This document shows, in pieces, positions 28,287 through 38,379 of a stretch of DNA of 64,000 nucleotides. How positions within the stretch are numbered: position 1 is the first letter of the stretch; each line of letters opens with the position of its first letter. The notes under the pieces were generated by a model. It did not search any database, had not been told where the DNA came from, and saw nothing but the letters and a program-made list of their open reading frames with translations. The position numbers and the translations under genes were made by a program. This DNA is from Halorhodospira abdelmalekii (GTDB lineage Bacteria > Pseudomonadota > Gammaproteobacteria > Nitrococcales > Halorhodospiraceae): the NCBI RefSeq assembly GCF_016583625.1, contig NZ_NRRN01000011.1, positions 1-64,000 on the forward strand, read 5' to 3'.

Positions 28287-30278
28287 ATGCTCGCACGCCT
28301 CCGTGCCCGCCTCACCCCATTGAGCCTTGGTATGGTGGTGTTGGCCGTCACCCTCGTCGCAATCCACACCGAGCGCGAGCCGCTCTATAGCGCCGTTGTT
28401 GCCGCGCAAAACTTCTTCTACGATCAGCGTTTAAACTGGACGCAGCCGGGGCCACCGGATGACCCGCAGGTAGTGATCGTCGATATCGATGAGCGGAGCC
28501 TGAGTGCCGTCGGTCGCTGGCCGTGGCCGCGTGAGCGGGTCGCCGATTTGGTCGCAGCTATTCAGGAGGCGGGAGCGGCCGTCGTCGCCTTTGACGTCGT
28601 CTTTGCCGAGGCAGAGCGGAACATCGCCGAGCGTGTTGCGCAGGCCGTTGGGGACGATGCCGACGCCGCGATGCGACAGCGAATCGAGTCGCTGATGCCG
28701 GCTTTTGACGGTGATCGGCGCCTTGCAGAGCAGCTCGCTCGCGGCGATAGCGTGCTCGGTTATATCCTCCATAGCGATGTCACTGGCGAGCACGACGGGG
28801 TCTTACCGGAGCCGCTGCACCCTTCGCTGACGATCGACGGCCTGCCACTGAGCGTCCTGCAAATGCCGGCCTACACCGGCAATCGGCGTCAGTTTCAGGA
28901 GGCAGCGCACGGCGCCGGTTTCTTCACGGTGCTCGCAGATGGCGACGGTGTGGTTCGGCGAGTGCCGATGGTTCTTGCCTACAACGGCGCGCTCTATAGC
29001 GCGTTGTCGGTCGAGGCGGTGCGTGAACTCCACCTGTTGCCGGCGCTGCAGCTTGATACCGCGCCGCTGGGGCAGCGCCTGACGCTTGAAGGGGTGCGTC
29101 TCGGCAGCCTCTATATCCCAACCGATCACCAAGGGCAGGTGCTGGTGCCCTTTCAAGGACCGCGTGGCAGTTTCCCCTATATCAGTGCTGCCGATCTGCT
29201 CTCACCCGAGGTCGATTCGCCGCGCTCGCTCGAGGGCTCGATTGCGCTTTTAGGGACCAGTGCGCTAGGGCTTTACGACATTCGCCCGACGCCTCTCGAT
29301 CGTGCCATGCCGGGGGTCGAGGTCCATGCCAATATCATCCACGCCATGCTAGAGGGCTCCTTTCCGCGGCGTCCTGCATGGGTCGAGGGGGCCGATTTGG
29401 TCAGTGCTATAGCGCTCGGCGCGGTCGCCGTGTTGGCGTTGCCTTTCCTCTCGCCGTGGCTGGGTTTGATTTTGGCCGCTCTCCTGATCGCCGGCTTTAC
29501 CGCTTGGAATCTGTGGGCGTGGGTTGAGTTGGAGTTGGCCCTTGGCTATGTGTCGGTTGTCGCTGGGGTGGTAGCGGTGACGGCAACGAATTTCATCTGG
29601 GGGTTTGCCTTCGAGCATCGGCGCCGCAACCAACTCCGGCAGCGCTTTGGCGAGTACGTGCCGCCACAGTTGGTCGAGCAGATGGCCGAGAACCCGGCGG
29701 CCTACAGCCAAGAGGGCGAAAACCGCGAGATCACGCTGCTCTTTTGCGATATTCGTGGCTTTACAACGCTCTCTGAAAAGCTCGATGCAGCCGATGTCAA
29801 GGCGGTTCTCAATCGCTTCTTTACGCCGATGACCCGGATCATCTTTGAGCACCACGGCACCATCGATAAGTACGTCGGCGATATGATCATGGCCTTTTGG
29901 GGGGCGCCGATGGACGATCCCGATCAGCGGCGCCACGCCGTACAGGCGGCGTTGGCGATGCTCGAGGAGGTCGATCGTCTGAAAGTGGTCTTTCGTGCCG
30001 AAGGACTGCCTGAGATCGATATCGGTATCGGCCTGAATACCGGTTTGGCCAATGTCGGCGACATGGGCTCCGACTATAGGCGCGCCTATACGGCAATCGG
30101 CGATGCGGTCAACCTGGCGGCGCGAATCGAGTCGCTGACCAAAGAGTACGGCTCGCGGCTCCTGATCAGCGAGCACACCCGGGCCGGAATCGAGACCGAG
30201 TGGCCGCTGATCGAGGTCGACCGGGTCCAGGTGAAGGGGCGTAAGGAGCCGGTCACGCTCTATCGGGTCGATCTGTGA
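28287..30278 (+). CDS. CHASE2-domain class III adenylate cyclase
   Basis: 663 residues. TM1 is near 12-26. An extracytoplasmic CHASE2 domain spans about 35-340 (VVIVDIDERSLSAVGRWPWP, and LLGTSALGLYDIRPTPLDRA). Three membrane helices are at about 370-455. The cyclase domain spans about 480-655 with metal-binding aspartates in LLFCDIRGFTTL and DKYVGDMIMAFWG. The K (DKYVGD) and D (TAIGDAVNLAARIE) substrate residues indicate ATP. All catalytic residues appear intact. An upstream GGGAG sits nine bases before the ATG. It likely converts an envelope signal to cAMP. Confidence 0.88.
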   Translation: MLARLRARLTPLSLGMVVLAVTLVAIHTEREPLYSAVVAAQNFFYDQRLNWTQPGPPDDPQVVIVDIDERSLSAVGRWPWPRERVADLVAAIQEAGAAVVAFDVVFAEAERNIAERVAQAVGDDADAAMRQRIESLMPAFDGDRRLAEQLARGDSVLGYILHSDVTGEHDGVLPEPLHPSLTIDGLPLSVLQMPAYTGNRRQFQEAAHGAGFFTVLADGDGVVRRVPMVLAYNGALYSALSVEAVRELHLLPALQLDTAPLGQRLTLEGVRLGSLYIPTDHQGQVLVPFQGPRGSFPYISAADLLSPEVDSPRSLEGSIALLGTSALGLYDIRPTPLDRAMPGVEVHANIIHAMLEGSFPRRPAWVEGADLVSAIALGAVAVLALPFLSPWLGLILAALLIAGFTAWNLWAWVELELALGYVSVVAGVVAVTATNFIWGFAFEHRRRNQLRQRFGEYVPPQLVEQMAENPAAYSQEGENREITLLFCDIRGFTTLSEKLDAADVKAVLNRFFTPMTRIIFEHHGTIDKYVGDMIMAFWGAPMDDPDQRRHAVQAALAMLEEVDRLKVVFRAEGLPEIDIGIGLNTGLANVGDMGSDYRRAYTAIGDAVNLAARIESLTKEYGSRLLISEHTRAGIETEWPLIEVDRVQVKGRKEPVTLYRVDL

Positions 30279-30351
30279 GGCTTCGATCCTTCCTTAGCCG
30301 TGTGAACGCCGCCATGCTTCAGCCGTATGACAGAGTCCCGGAGGCCAACGG

Positions 30352-32001
<1,650 letters not shown>

Positions 32002-32700
32002 TCAAGATTCGGCCGTTAAAAATGCACTACTGGTGGCAGTCAGGTTGGCATCGAGTTCGTAGACCAACGGGACCCCGGTCGGGATCTCGACCTGCATGAT
32101 GGCCTCATCGGAGAGCCCGTCGAGGTGTTTGACCAGGGCGCGTAGGCTGTTGCCGTGGGCGGCGATCAGCACGCGCTCATGACGCTGCACTGTTGGGGCG
32201 ATCTCTTGCTCCCAGTAGGGCAAGACGCGCTCTAGGGTGAGCTTGAGCGACTCGGTCGCCGGCAGCTGCTCGGGGCTGAGCTCACTATAGCGCGGATCGA
32301 AGCGCGGGTGGCGCGGGTCGTCTTCGGCAAGTGGCGGTGGTGGCGTATCGTAGCTGCGCCGCCAAATGTGGACCTGCTCATCGCCGTGCTGGGCAGCGGT
32401 CTCGGCCTTATTCAGACCGGTCAAACCGCCGTAGTGGCGCTCGTTCAGCCGCCAGCTCTTGATCTCGGGGATCCACATCCGGTCAAGCGGCTCAAGGGCC
32501 AGCCAGAGCGTGCGGATCGCTCGCTTGAGCACCGAGGTGAAGGCGATCTCGGGCGCTAGATCGTGTTGCCGCAGCAACTCGCCAGCAGCGCGTGCCTCGC
32601 GCACCCCCTGCTCGCTAAGGTCAACGTCTTGCCAGCCGGTAAAACGGTTCTCGAGGTTCCACTCACTCTGCCCGTGGCGCAGTAGAATCAACTTCGGCAT
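32002..32700 (-). CDS. gpmA: 2,3-bisphosphoglycerate-dependent phosphoglycerate mutase
   Basis: 232 residues of the histidine phosphatase superfamily. The phospho-histidine is in [20 protein letters not shown], the second arginine block is [19 protein letters not shown], and the second histidine is in [19 protein letters not shown]. It interconverts 3- and 2-phosphoglycerate. It is upstream of thiC, probably in the same transcript. Confidence 0.95.
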   Translation of the reverse strand: MPKLILLRHGQSEWNLENRFTGWQDVDLSEQGVREARAAGELLRQHDLAPEIAFTSVLKRAIRTLWLALEPLDRMWIPEIKSWRLNERHYGGLTGLNKAETAAQHGDEQVHIWRRSYDTPPPPLAEDDPRHPRFDPRYSELSPEQLPATESLKLTLERVLPYWEQEIAPTVQRHERVLIAAHGNSLRALVKHLDGLSDEAIMQVEIPTGVPLVYELDANLTATSSAFLTAES

Positions 32701-32853
32701 AGGGGCCTCTCCAATGGCATCTTCGGTGCGGTGAGCGCGATAGTGTACGGTCTTTTGCGCTGCGAATGTAACCGGTCTGCTGGTGGTGCAGCGGAGCGCG
32801 GTTCGACTACCGCTAGGGGGTGTGTTTGACGGGCATTCGCCCAGCTCGATACC

Positions 32854-34179
32854 ATGAGCCGCTTGGTCTTCGGATATAAACTCGCTGGAGGATCAAACAC
32901 TCAGCTCATGATGATCAGACCGATCGGCGCGACGGGCTATGCCCTCTTGGGTGCAGGGCTCATCGCCATCGCCTACGGGCTCGCCCGCTACGCCTACGGG
33001 CTCTTCGTCCCCGCCATGCGCACGGAGCTTGGCCTCTCGGCCGATGCAATCGGCGTCGTCGGTGCGATGGCCTTTGTCAGTTTCTGTCTAGCCAGCGTGG
33101 TCGCACCGCTGATCGTCGATCGGCTCGGGCCGCGCGGCTCAGCGGCCCTCTCCGGAGGCTTCGCCTTCGCTGGTCTCGGTCTGATCAGCCAGGCCGGGGA
33201 CGCCGTCACGCTGGGGACCGGGGTCTTCGCCTGTGGGATTTCAACCGGTTTGATGATGCCAGCGCTCTCTGCCGGCGCGCAACGGGCGGTTCGCGCCGAT
33301 CTCCGCGGGCGTGTCAACGCCGTGATGAACGCCGGGACGAGCTTCGGTCTGATCGTCTGTGTGCCGGCTGTGCTGCTGCTTAGCGGGGCGTGGCGCCTTG
33401 CTTACGGCTCGTTCGCAGCGCTCGCTGCCCTCGGGGTGATCGCCGCGCTGTTGCTGATCCCGAGGTCTGCAAAGAAGCGCGGCGAGCAACGCGATCAGGG
33501 GAAGAAAAAACCCGCTGCCGCGCCACTCGACTCCGCTCGGCGCTTAAACGTCTTGAGCTTGACGCTCTTTAGCTTTGCGATGGGGCTGAGCGCTACGGCC
33601 TACTGGATCTTCGCCCCCGATCTGGTCGTCGAGCTCGGCGGAGTGTCGGAGCGGCTGACGGGCATGTTGTGGCTCACTGTTGGCGTTGCCGGCTTGGCGG
33701 GGGCGTGGGCAAGCGATCTCGGCGATCGCATCGGTGCACCCGCTACTCAAGCGCTGGCCCTCGTGGCCCTGGGCGTGGCCACGCTGCTGATCGCGATTGC
33801 CCCCGGGCAGCTGGAGGTCGCGCTTCTCTCGGCCGCCATCTTCGGCTGGGCCTTTATGACCCTGACCGGCCTCTATTTGGTGACCGGCATTCGCGTGCTG
33901 CGCGATCGTCCCGCGATGGGGCCGGTTGTTCCCTTTCTGGCGATCACGGTCGGGCAGGCGGTCGGCTCGCCGCTGGTCGGCTGGACGATCACCGCGACAG
34001 GCTATATGGAAGCCTTCGCCGTCTTTGCGACGTTGGCCGTGCTGATCGCGTCGGCCTCGTTTCTTTTCCCTCGAACAACCAGTGACGCCGTCGCTGCAGC
34101 GGCTGCGACTGAAGCGGCATCCACACCGCCGTCGCCGAACCCTGAGCCAGCGCCTCCCCCTAAGGTGGAGAGACGGTAG
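32854..34179 (+). CDS. Major facilitator superfamily transporter
   Basis: 441 residues with 12 predicted membrane segments and a long Pro/Ala-rich tail. N-terminal features ([20 protein letters not shown]) and [10 protein letters not shown]-like loops resemble the YbfB/YjiJ group of MFS proteins, whose substrates are mostly unknown. No strong ribosome binding site marks the start at 32854. ATG codons at 32908 and 32911 are alternatives. It ends five bases before cobK, so the two are likely cotranscribed, but a role in corrinoid traffic is only a guess. Confidence 0.78.
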   Translation: MSRLVFGYKLAGGSNTQLMMIRPIGATGYALLGAGLIAIAYGLARYAYGLFVPAMRTELGLSADAIGVVGAMAFVSFCLASVVAPLIVDRLGPRGSAALSGGFAFAGLGLISQAGDAVTLGTGVFACGISTGLMMPALSAGAQRAVRADLRGRVNAVMNAGTSFGLIVCVPAVLLLSGAWRLAYGSFAALAALGVIAALLLIPRSAKKRGEQRDQGKKKPAAAPLDSARRLNVLSLTLFSFAMGLSATAYWIFAPDLVVELGGVSERLTGMLWLTVGVAGLAGAWASDLGDRIGAPATQALALVALGVATLLIAIAPGQLEVALLSAAIFGWAFMTLTGLYLVTGIRVLRDRPAMGPVVPFLAITVGQAVGSPLVGWTITATGYMEAFAVFATLAVLIASASFLFPRTTSDAVAAAAATEAASTPPSPNPEPAPPPKVERR

Positions 34180-34184
34180 GGAGT

Positions 34185-34958
34185 GTGCTAAGGCTGCTCA
34201 TCCTCGGCGGCACGACCGAGGCAATGGCTCTGGCTCGGGCGTTAGAAGGCGATCGCCGCTTTGCACCGACATACTCTGTGGCCGGACGAACCGGTACCCC
34301 GCGCTTGCCCGGTGTGCCCTGTCGCAGCGGCGGGTTCGGCGGAATCGACGGTCTGGTCGAGTGGCTGCAACGGCACGCGTGCCAAGTGGTTGTCGATGCA
34401 ACGCATCCCTTTGCGGCGCAGATCTCGGCCCATGCGGCTGCCGCCGCCGAGCGCAGTGGAGCCAGGCTGCTGGTTTTGCGCCGCCCGGCTTGGAACGCCG
34501 GACCGCACGATTGTTGGTACAGAGTGGCTGATATGGCGGCTGCCGCTGCAGCGCTCGGCGAGGCGCCGCAGCGCGTCTTGTTGACCATCGGTAGATTGGA
34601 ACTCTCTGCCTTCTGCAGCGCTCCACAGCACCACTACATTGCCCGTTTGATCGAGCTGCCGGAGCAGCGCCCCCCACGCTGCGATTTGCTGCAGCAGCGC
34701 GGCCCCTTTCGCCTCGAAGATGAACTGGCGCTGTTCGATACCCAGCGGATCGATCTTCTGGTGACCAAGAACGCCGGCGGAACAGCCTCCCAGCCGAAGC
34801 TTGAGGCGGCGCGCCGGCGTCGGGTACCGGTCATTATGGTCGAGCGTCCGCCCGTTGCCGCGGTCGCCGAGCAGGTCAACACGGTTGAAGAGGCGCTGTG
34901 CTGGCTGGGTGAACCACTCCCGCCGAGCTTGCGCAGCCCGCTGGTCGGGAGTGGTTGA
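34185..34958 (+). CDS. cobK: Precorrin-6A reductase
   Basis: 257 residues, GTG start. The N-terminal LLILGGTTEAMALARAL nucleotide loop, VVDATHPFAAQISAHA, and C-terminal LLVTKNAGGTASQPKLEAA are signatures of CobK/CbiJ, which reduces the corrin precursor ring with NAD(P)H. The other enzymes here belong to the anaerobic route, so the true substrate is probably cobalt-precorrin-6A (CbiJ activity). It is the plus-strand end of the cobalamin region, convergent with cbiX. Confidence 0.9.
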   Translation: MLRLLILGGTTEAMALARALEGDRRFAPTYSVAGRTGTPRLPGVPCRSGGFGGIDGLVEWLQRHACQVVVDATHPFAAQISAHAAAAAERSGARLLVLRRPAWNAGPHDCWYRVADMAAAAAALGEAPQRVLLTIGRLELSAFCSAPQHHYIARLIELPEQRPPRCDLLQQRGPFRLEDELALFDTQRIDLLVTKNAGGTASQPKLEAARRRRVPVIMVERPPVAAVAEQVNTVEEALCWLGEPLPPSLRSPLVGSG

Positions 34959-35045
34959 TTGCGGGTGCAGCCTTGGCACGAGCGCTAGTCCAGCGTAGTT
35001 GGTCCTATCGAGATTCGGCTTACGGCATAACGGCTTAAAAGGTTC

Positions 35046-35882
35046 TCAGTGATGATGGTGATGATGGTGATGATGGCCATGCCCTGCGGCCGCCTTGCGA
35101 TGTGGGCAGCCGTCGCACTCAAGCATTGCTGAGCCGTCCCAGGCCTGCTGCACTCGTTCATCGATCACTGCATAGATCTCCGGCTCAAAGCCGATGTAAT
35201 CGCCCAGCGCAAAGGCCATCTGTGGATACTGCCGGCGCAGTCGCTCAACCTGACTGTTGATGCGCTCGATCAGCCTGCCCGTAAAGAGGTAGAAGGGGAG
35301 AACGACCTGCTGTGTCATGCCGAGTTGCCAGTGGCGCTGTACAACACGCTCCAGACGAGGGTGGGTGACTCCGGTAAAGGCCACGTCAATCAGCTCATGG
35401 TCACTGCCTTCATAGAGCAGACGAGCGATGCGGGCGACTTCGCTATTCGCGACTCGATCAGATGAGCCGCGCCCGAGCACAATGACTCCGGTAGTGCGTG
35501 GATCGGGCACATCGAGCATCAGCATCGCCTCGCGCAGGCGCCGCTCTAGGATTCGCAGTACCGGTTCGCTGGCACCGATGTGCCGGGCGCAGCGAAACTC
35601 AGTATGGGGATTGCGGGCACGAGCAGCCGCAATGTGGGCAGGAATCTCCAGCTTCACGTGGCCGGCCGCGTTGAGAATAAGGGGGACTGCGGTGACTCGC
35701 TCTGCTCGCGCCGCTGCCCGGTCCAGCCCGGTGTCGAGTAGTGCCTCATCGAATTCGATAAAACAGGTCTCGATCTGCCAGTCAGGGTGCTTCTGTTGCC
35801 AGCTCTCCGCAAAGCGGCGAATCTCTTCGTTGCCCTCTTTTTGTCGAGAGCCGTGTCCGATCAAAAGTATGCAGTGATCCAT
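35046..35882 (-). CDS. cbiX: Sirohydrochlorin cobaltochelatase with nine-histidine tail
   Basis: 278 residues, two-domain CbiX type. The first half begins CILLIGHGSRQKEGNEEIRR with the catalytic histidine, and AVPLILNAAGHVKLEIPAHI supplies the second. The second half repeats the fold (GVIVLGRGSS, VVLPFYLFTGRLIERI). It inserts cobalt into sirohydrochlorin, an early step of anaerobic cobalamin synthesis. After a cysteine pair (CDGCPHR) it ends GHG plus nine histidines, which may store or deliver Co2+. It overlaps nothing and lies six bases after cbiC. Confidence 0.92.
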   Translation of the reverse strand: MDHCILLIGHGSRQKEGNEEIRRFAESWQQKHPDWQIETCFIEFDEALLDTGLDRAAARAERVTAVPLILNAAGHVKLEIPAHIAAARARNPHTEFRCARHIGASEPVLRILERRLREAMLMLDVPDPRTTGVIVLGRGSSDRVANSEVARIARLLYEGSDHELIDVAFTGVTHPRLERVVQRHWQLGMTQQVVLPFYLFTGRLIERINSQVERLRRQYPQMAFALGDYIGFEPEIYAVIDERVQQAWDGSAMLECDGCPHRKAAAGHGHHHHHHHHH

Positions 35883-35888
35883 AAGAAC

Positions 35889-36533
35889 TCATTGCTCTCG
35901 TTTGCTGGATAAGGCGTTGATGGTGGCTACAGCCATGGCACTGCCGCCCTGGCGGCCGTGCACGATGATCGACTCTAGTTCAGGGCGCGCGGCTAGAGCC
36001 ACTTTAGACTCAGCCGCGCCGACAAAGCCGACCGCCATGCCGATGACTAGGGCAGGTCGAGGTGCGCCTGCATCGATGAGTTCAAGCAGGCGGAATAGTG
36101 CAGTCGGGGCGTTGCCTATGGCAACAACGGCGCCGTCGAGTCGATCGCCCCACAGCTCCAGGGCGGCTGCGGAACGGGTGGTGCCGATCTCCCGGGCAAG
36201 TTCCGGAACGTGCGGGTCGCTGAGGGTGCAGATGATATCATTGGCAGCCGGTAGGCGATCGCGAATGATGCCGTGGGCGACCATCTTGCTATCGCACAGA
36301 ATCGGTTTGCCGGCGCGTAGCGCATCCTCGCCAGCCCGTGTCGCAGCGGTGGTGAATGCGAGTTGATCGGCGATCTCAACCATGCCGCAGGAGTGGATGA
36401 CTCGGAGCGCAACGCGGCTCTCGTCTACGCTGAACCGGTCGAGTTCTGCCTCCTCACGGATGGTCGCGAACGATTTGGCATAGATGGCTGCGCCGTCTTT
36501 GAGATAGTCGCCGTCAGGGGGCATAGGGTGCAA
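35889..36533 (-). CDS. cbiC: Precorrin-8X methylmutase
   Basis: 214 residues of CobH/CbiC. Signatures are VALRVIHSCGMVEIADQLAF with the catalytic histidine, GKPILCDSKMVAHGI, TTRSAAALELW, VAIGNAPTALFRLLELI and VIGMAVGFVGAAESK. It moves the C11 methyl to C12, giving (cobalt-)hydrogenobyrinate. It sits between the ABC transporter ATPase and cbiX in the minus-strand operon headed by the TonB receptor. Confidence 0.95.
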   Translation of the reverse strand: MHPMPPDGDYLKDGAAIYAKSFATIREEAELDRFSVDESRVALRVIHSCGMVEIADQLAFTTAATRAGEDALRAGKPILCDSKMVAHGIIRDRLPAANDIICTLSDPHVPELAREIGTTRSAAALELWGDRLDGAVVAIGNAPTALFRLLELIDAGAPRPALVIGMAVGFVGAAESKVALAARPELESIIVHGRQGGSAMAVATINALSSKREQ

Positions 36534-36544
36534 TCTCCAGGGGT

Positions 36545-37390
36545 CTAATGTTCATTCTCTATCCGGTAGCCGATCACGAAAGGCAGCCCGGCGTGGCTTG
36601 TCATGTTGACTTCGACTGCGTAAGCGGCACGAATATGATCGTGGGTGATCACCTTATCAGGTGGGCCCTCAGCGACTATTCGGCCACCCTCCAAGAGGGC
36701 GATGCGGTCGGCTAGCTGGACTGCTAGGTTGATCTCGTGGAGCACGATGAGTATCCCTTGATTGTGCCCGCGGCTATGCCGGCGCAGGATTTGGATGGTG
36801 TCGCGCTTGTGTTTCATGTCAAGGTGGTTTGTTGGTTCATCAAGCAATAGAAAGGGCGTCTCGCGGACTAGCGCCCGGGCGATCGCTGCCTTCTGCCGTT
36901 GGCCGCCACTGAGTTCAGTGAGCAGCTTATGACTCATCGAATCGAGCCCAAGCTGTTCCAGCGTGCTGGCTACTTTGGCCATGTCGCGTGCCGAGTAGTG
37001 CCAGCTGCCCCGGCGCAGCCCCAGCATCACACTCTCGAATACGGTCATTGGATAGACGATGTCGGCTGCTTGGGGGACGTAGGAGACCCGCTCGGCAATC
37101 TGCCATTGCCGCAACCGACGCAGGTCGTCGCCGGCGATATCAATGGTGCCGTTACGGGTGCGCAGCAACCGATTGGCGCACTTGAGCAGCGTGGTCTTGC
37201 CCGAGCCATTGGGGCCGATAAGCGCGACGATCTCACCACGGTTAATCTGCAGGCTGACTTCATCGAGGACCTTTGCTTTGCCGTAAGCGAAGGAGAGATT
37301 GCTGATGCTGAGCTTGCCACGCTCAGCCTCATCGCCACCATTCCGGCTATTGGCACCCGCCTTAGGCATACCGTGTCCCCTTACGCTCAC
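36545..37390 (-). CDS. ABC transporter ATPase, B12/siderophore importer type
   Basis: 281 residues. Walker A is GPNGSGKTTLLKC, the Q-loop is YVPQAADIVYP, the signature is LSGGQRQKAAIARALV and Walker B is FLLLDEPTNHLD. It is of the FecE/BtuD group, which partners FecCD/BtuC-type permeases. A GTG (37390) overlaps the permease stop by four bases. An ATG at 37369 with AAGGGG upstream is an equally good start. This subunit is intact, although the permease and binding-protein genes beside it are truncated. Confidence 0.88.
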   Translation of the reverse strand: MSVRGHGMPKAGANSRNGGDEAERGKLSISNLSFAYGKAKVLDEVSLQINRGEIVALIGPNGSGKTTLLKCANRLLRTRNGTIDIAGDDLRRLRQWQIAERVSYVPQAADIVYPMTVFESVMLGLRRGSWHYSARDMAKVASTLEQLGLDSMSHKLLTELSGGQRQKAAIARALVRETPFLLLDEPTNHLDMKHKRDTIQILRRHSRGHNQGILIVLHEINLAVQLADRIALLEGGRIVAEGPPDKVITHDHIRAAYAVEVNMTSHAGLPFVIGYRIENEH

Positions 37391-37926
37391 GTCGCAGCCC
37401 CCTCGCGACGACGCAGAATCAAGTAGATGAATAGTGGTGAGCCGATGAATGCGGTAACCACGCCCACTGGCAGGATCACCGAGCCGAAGGCGTGGAGTGA
37501 TACCAGATCGGCCAGTGCGAGCAGCAGCCCACCCATCAGTGCCGTAGCCGGGATTAAGAAGCGGTGATCGGTGCCAATCAGCAATCTTGCCAAGTGGGGG
37601 GCAACCAGGCCAAGGAAGCCGATGCCGCCGGTGAATGCGACCACCACAGCAACCAGAAACGCGACCAACAGCATGAAGGCGATCCGTAGCCTCTCCACAG
37701 CCATCCCGAGGCTCTTAGCGGTATCGTCGCCAAGGAGGAGACGGTTCAGGTCGTTGGCGCGCCAGAGAAAGGCCGGTAATGTGAGCAGCAAGGCTATGCC
37801 GATAAAGGCCAGACTCTCCCAGTTGGCGCGGCTGAGGCTGCCGACAGTCCAGAACATGACCTCGCGCGTGGCGTAAGCGTCGGAGAAATAAACGATCAGG
37901 GTGGTGGTGGCGCCGAAAAAATACAT
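37387..37926 (-). pseudogene. ABC permease (FecCD/BtuC family), C-terminal half only
   Basis: The 179 residues match the second half of a FecCD permease: FWTVGSLSRANWESL, AKSLGMAVERLR, VAFTGGIGFLGLVAPHLARL and the C-terminal GVVTAFIGSPLFIYLILRRR. Family members are about 330-350 residues, so roughly the first 160 are gone, with several membrane helices. The apparent ATG lies within the tail of the truncated binding-protein frame. The best explanation is a deletion that fused the two genes out of frame. Confidence 0.8.
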
Positions 37927-38282
37927 CTTTTGAGGGTGTTTTCAATGCCGTCAAAGGCGCGTGCCTCGATGGTCTTGTCCTCGGAGAAGCGCGAACCGAA
38001 CATGTCACTGGGGATGCCGACGAGTTTTTCGTCGGCATCAAGGTGGAGTGTCATGCGAAAGGCATCGACGTTGACGGTGGCAACCCGTTCGATCTCTGCG
38101 GGGATCTCGACGTTGCGTCCGAGCATGTCTTCAACGGTTTGGGTTTCAGACGGTGACGCTACGTCCCCGGTGGCTTGCTCAGTGGGCTGGAAATTATCGC
38201 AGCCGGTGTTTGCCCAGAGCAAGAGTAGGGTGCCAACCGGTATGGCTATCCAGCTCGGAAGTCGGCGTTGTTTAGGCTGCAT
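37896..38282 (-). pseudogene. ABC substrate-binding lipoprotein, N-terminal fragment
   Basis: The 128 residues start with a signal sequence and lipobox-like end (LLLLWANTGC). The opening of a B12/iron-complex binding domain follows (VEDMLGRNVEIPAEIERVAT, FRMTLHLDADEKLVGIP). It then stops at an out-of-frame junction (LKRCIFSAPPPP), where family members continue for another 220 or so residues. It is joined to the middle of the permease gene by what looks like a deletion of about 1.2 kb. Confidence 0.78.
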
Positions 38283-38379
38283 AGGTTGATCTCACTGTGC
38301 TGTTAATCTGGCGACGCTGGGGCATCGCCGGGGCATTGCTGGGGCGTCGCCGGGGTCCGGCGAGCGGGCTTTTAACCCG

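Noticed and set aside
32701-32853. TPP riboswitch before gpmA-thiC
   Set aside because: The conserved CTGAGA and ACC elements are absent.
34959-35045. Terminator between convergent cobK and cbiX
   Set aside because: No hairpin followed by a T-run could be seen.
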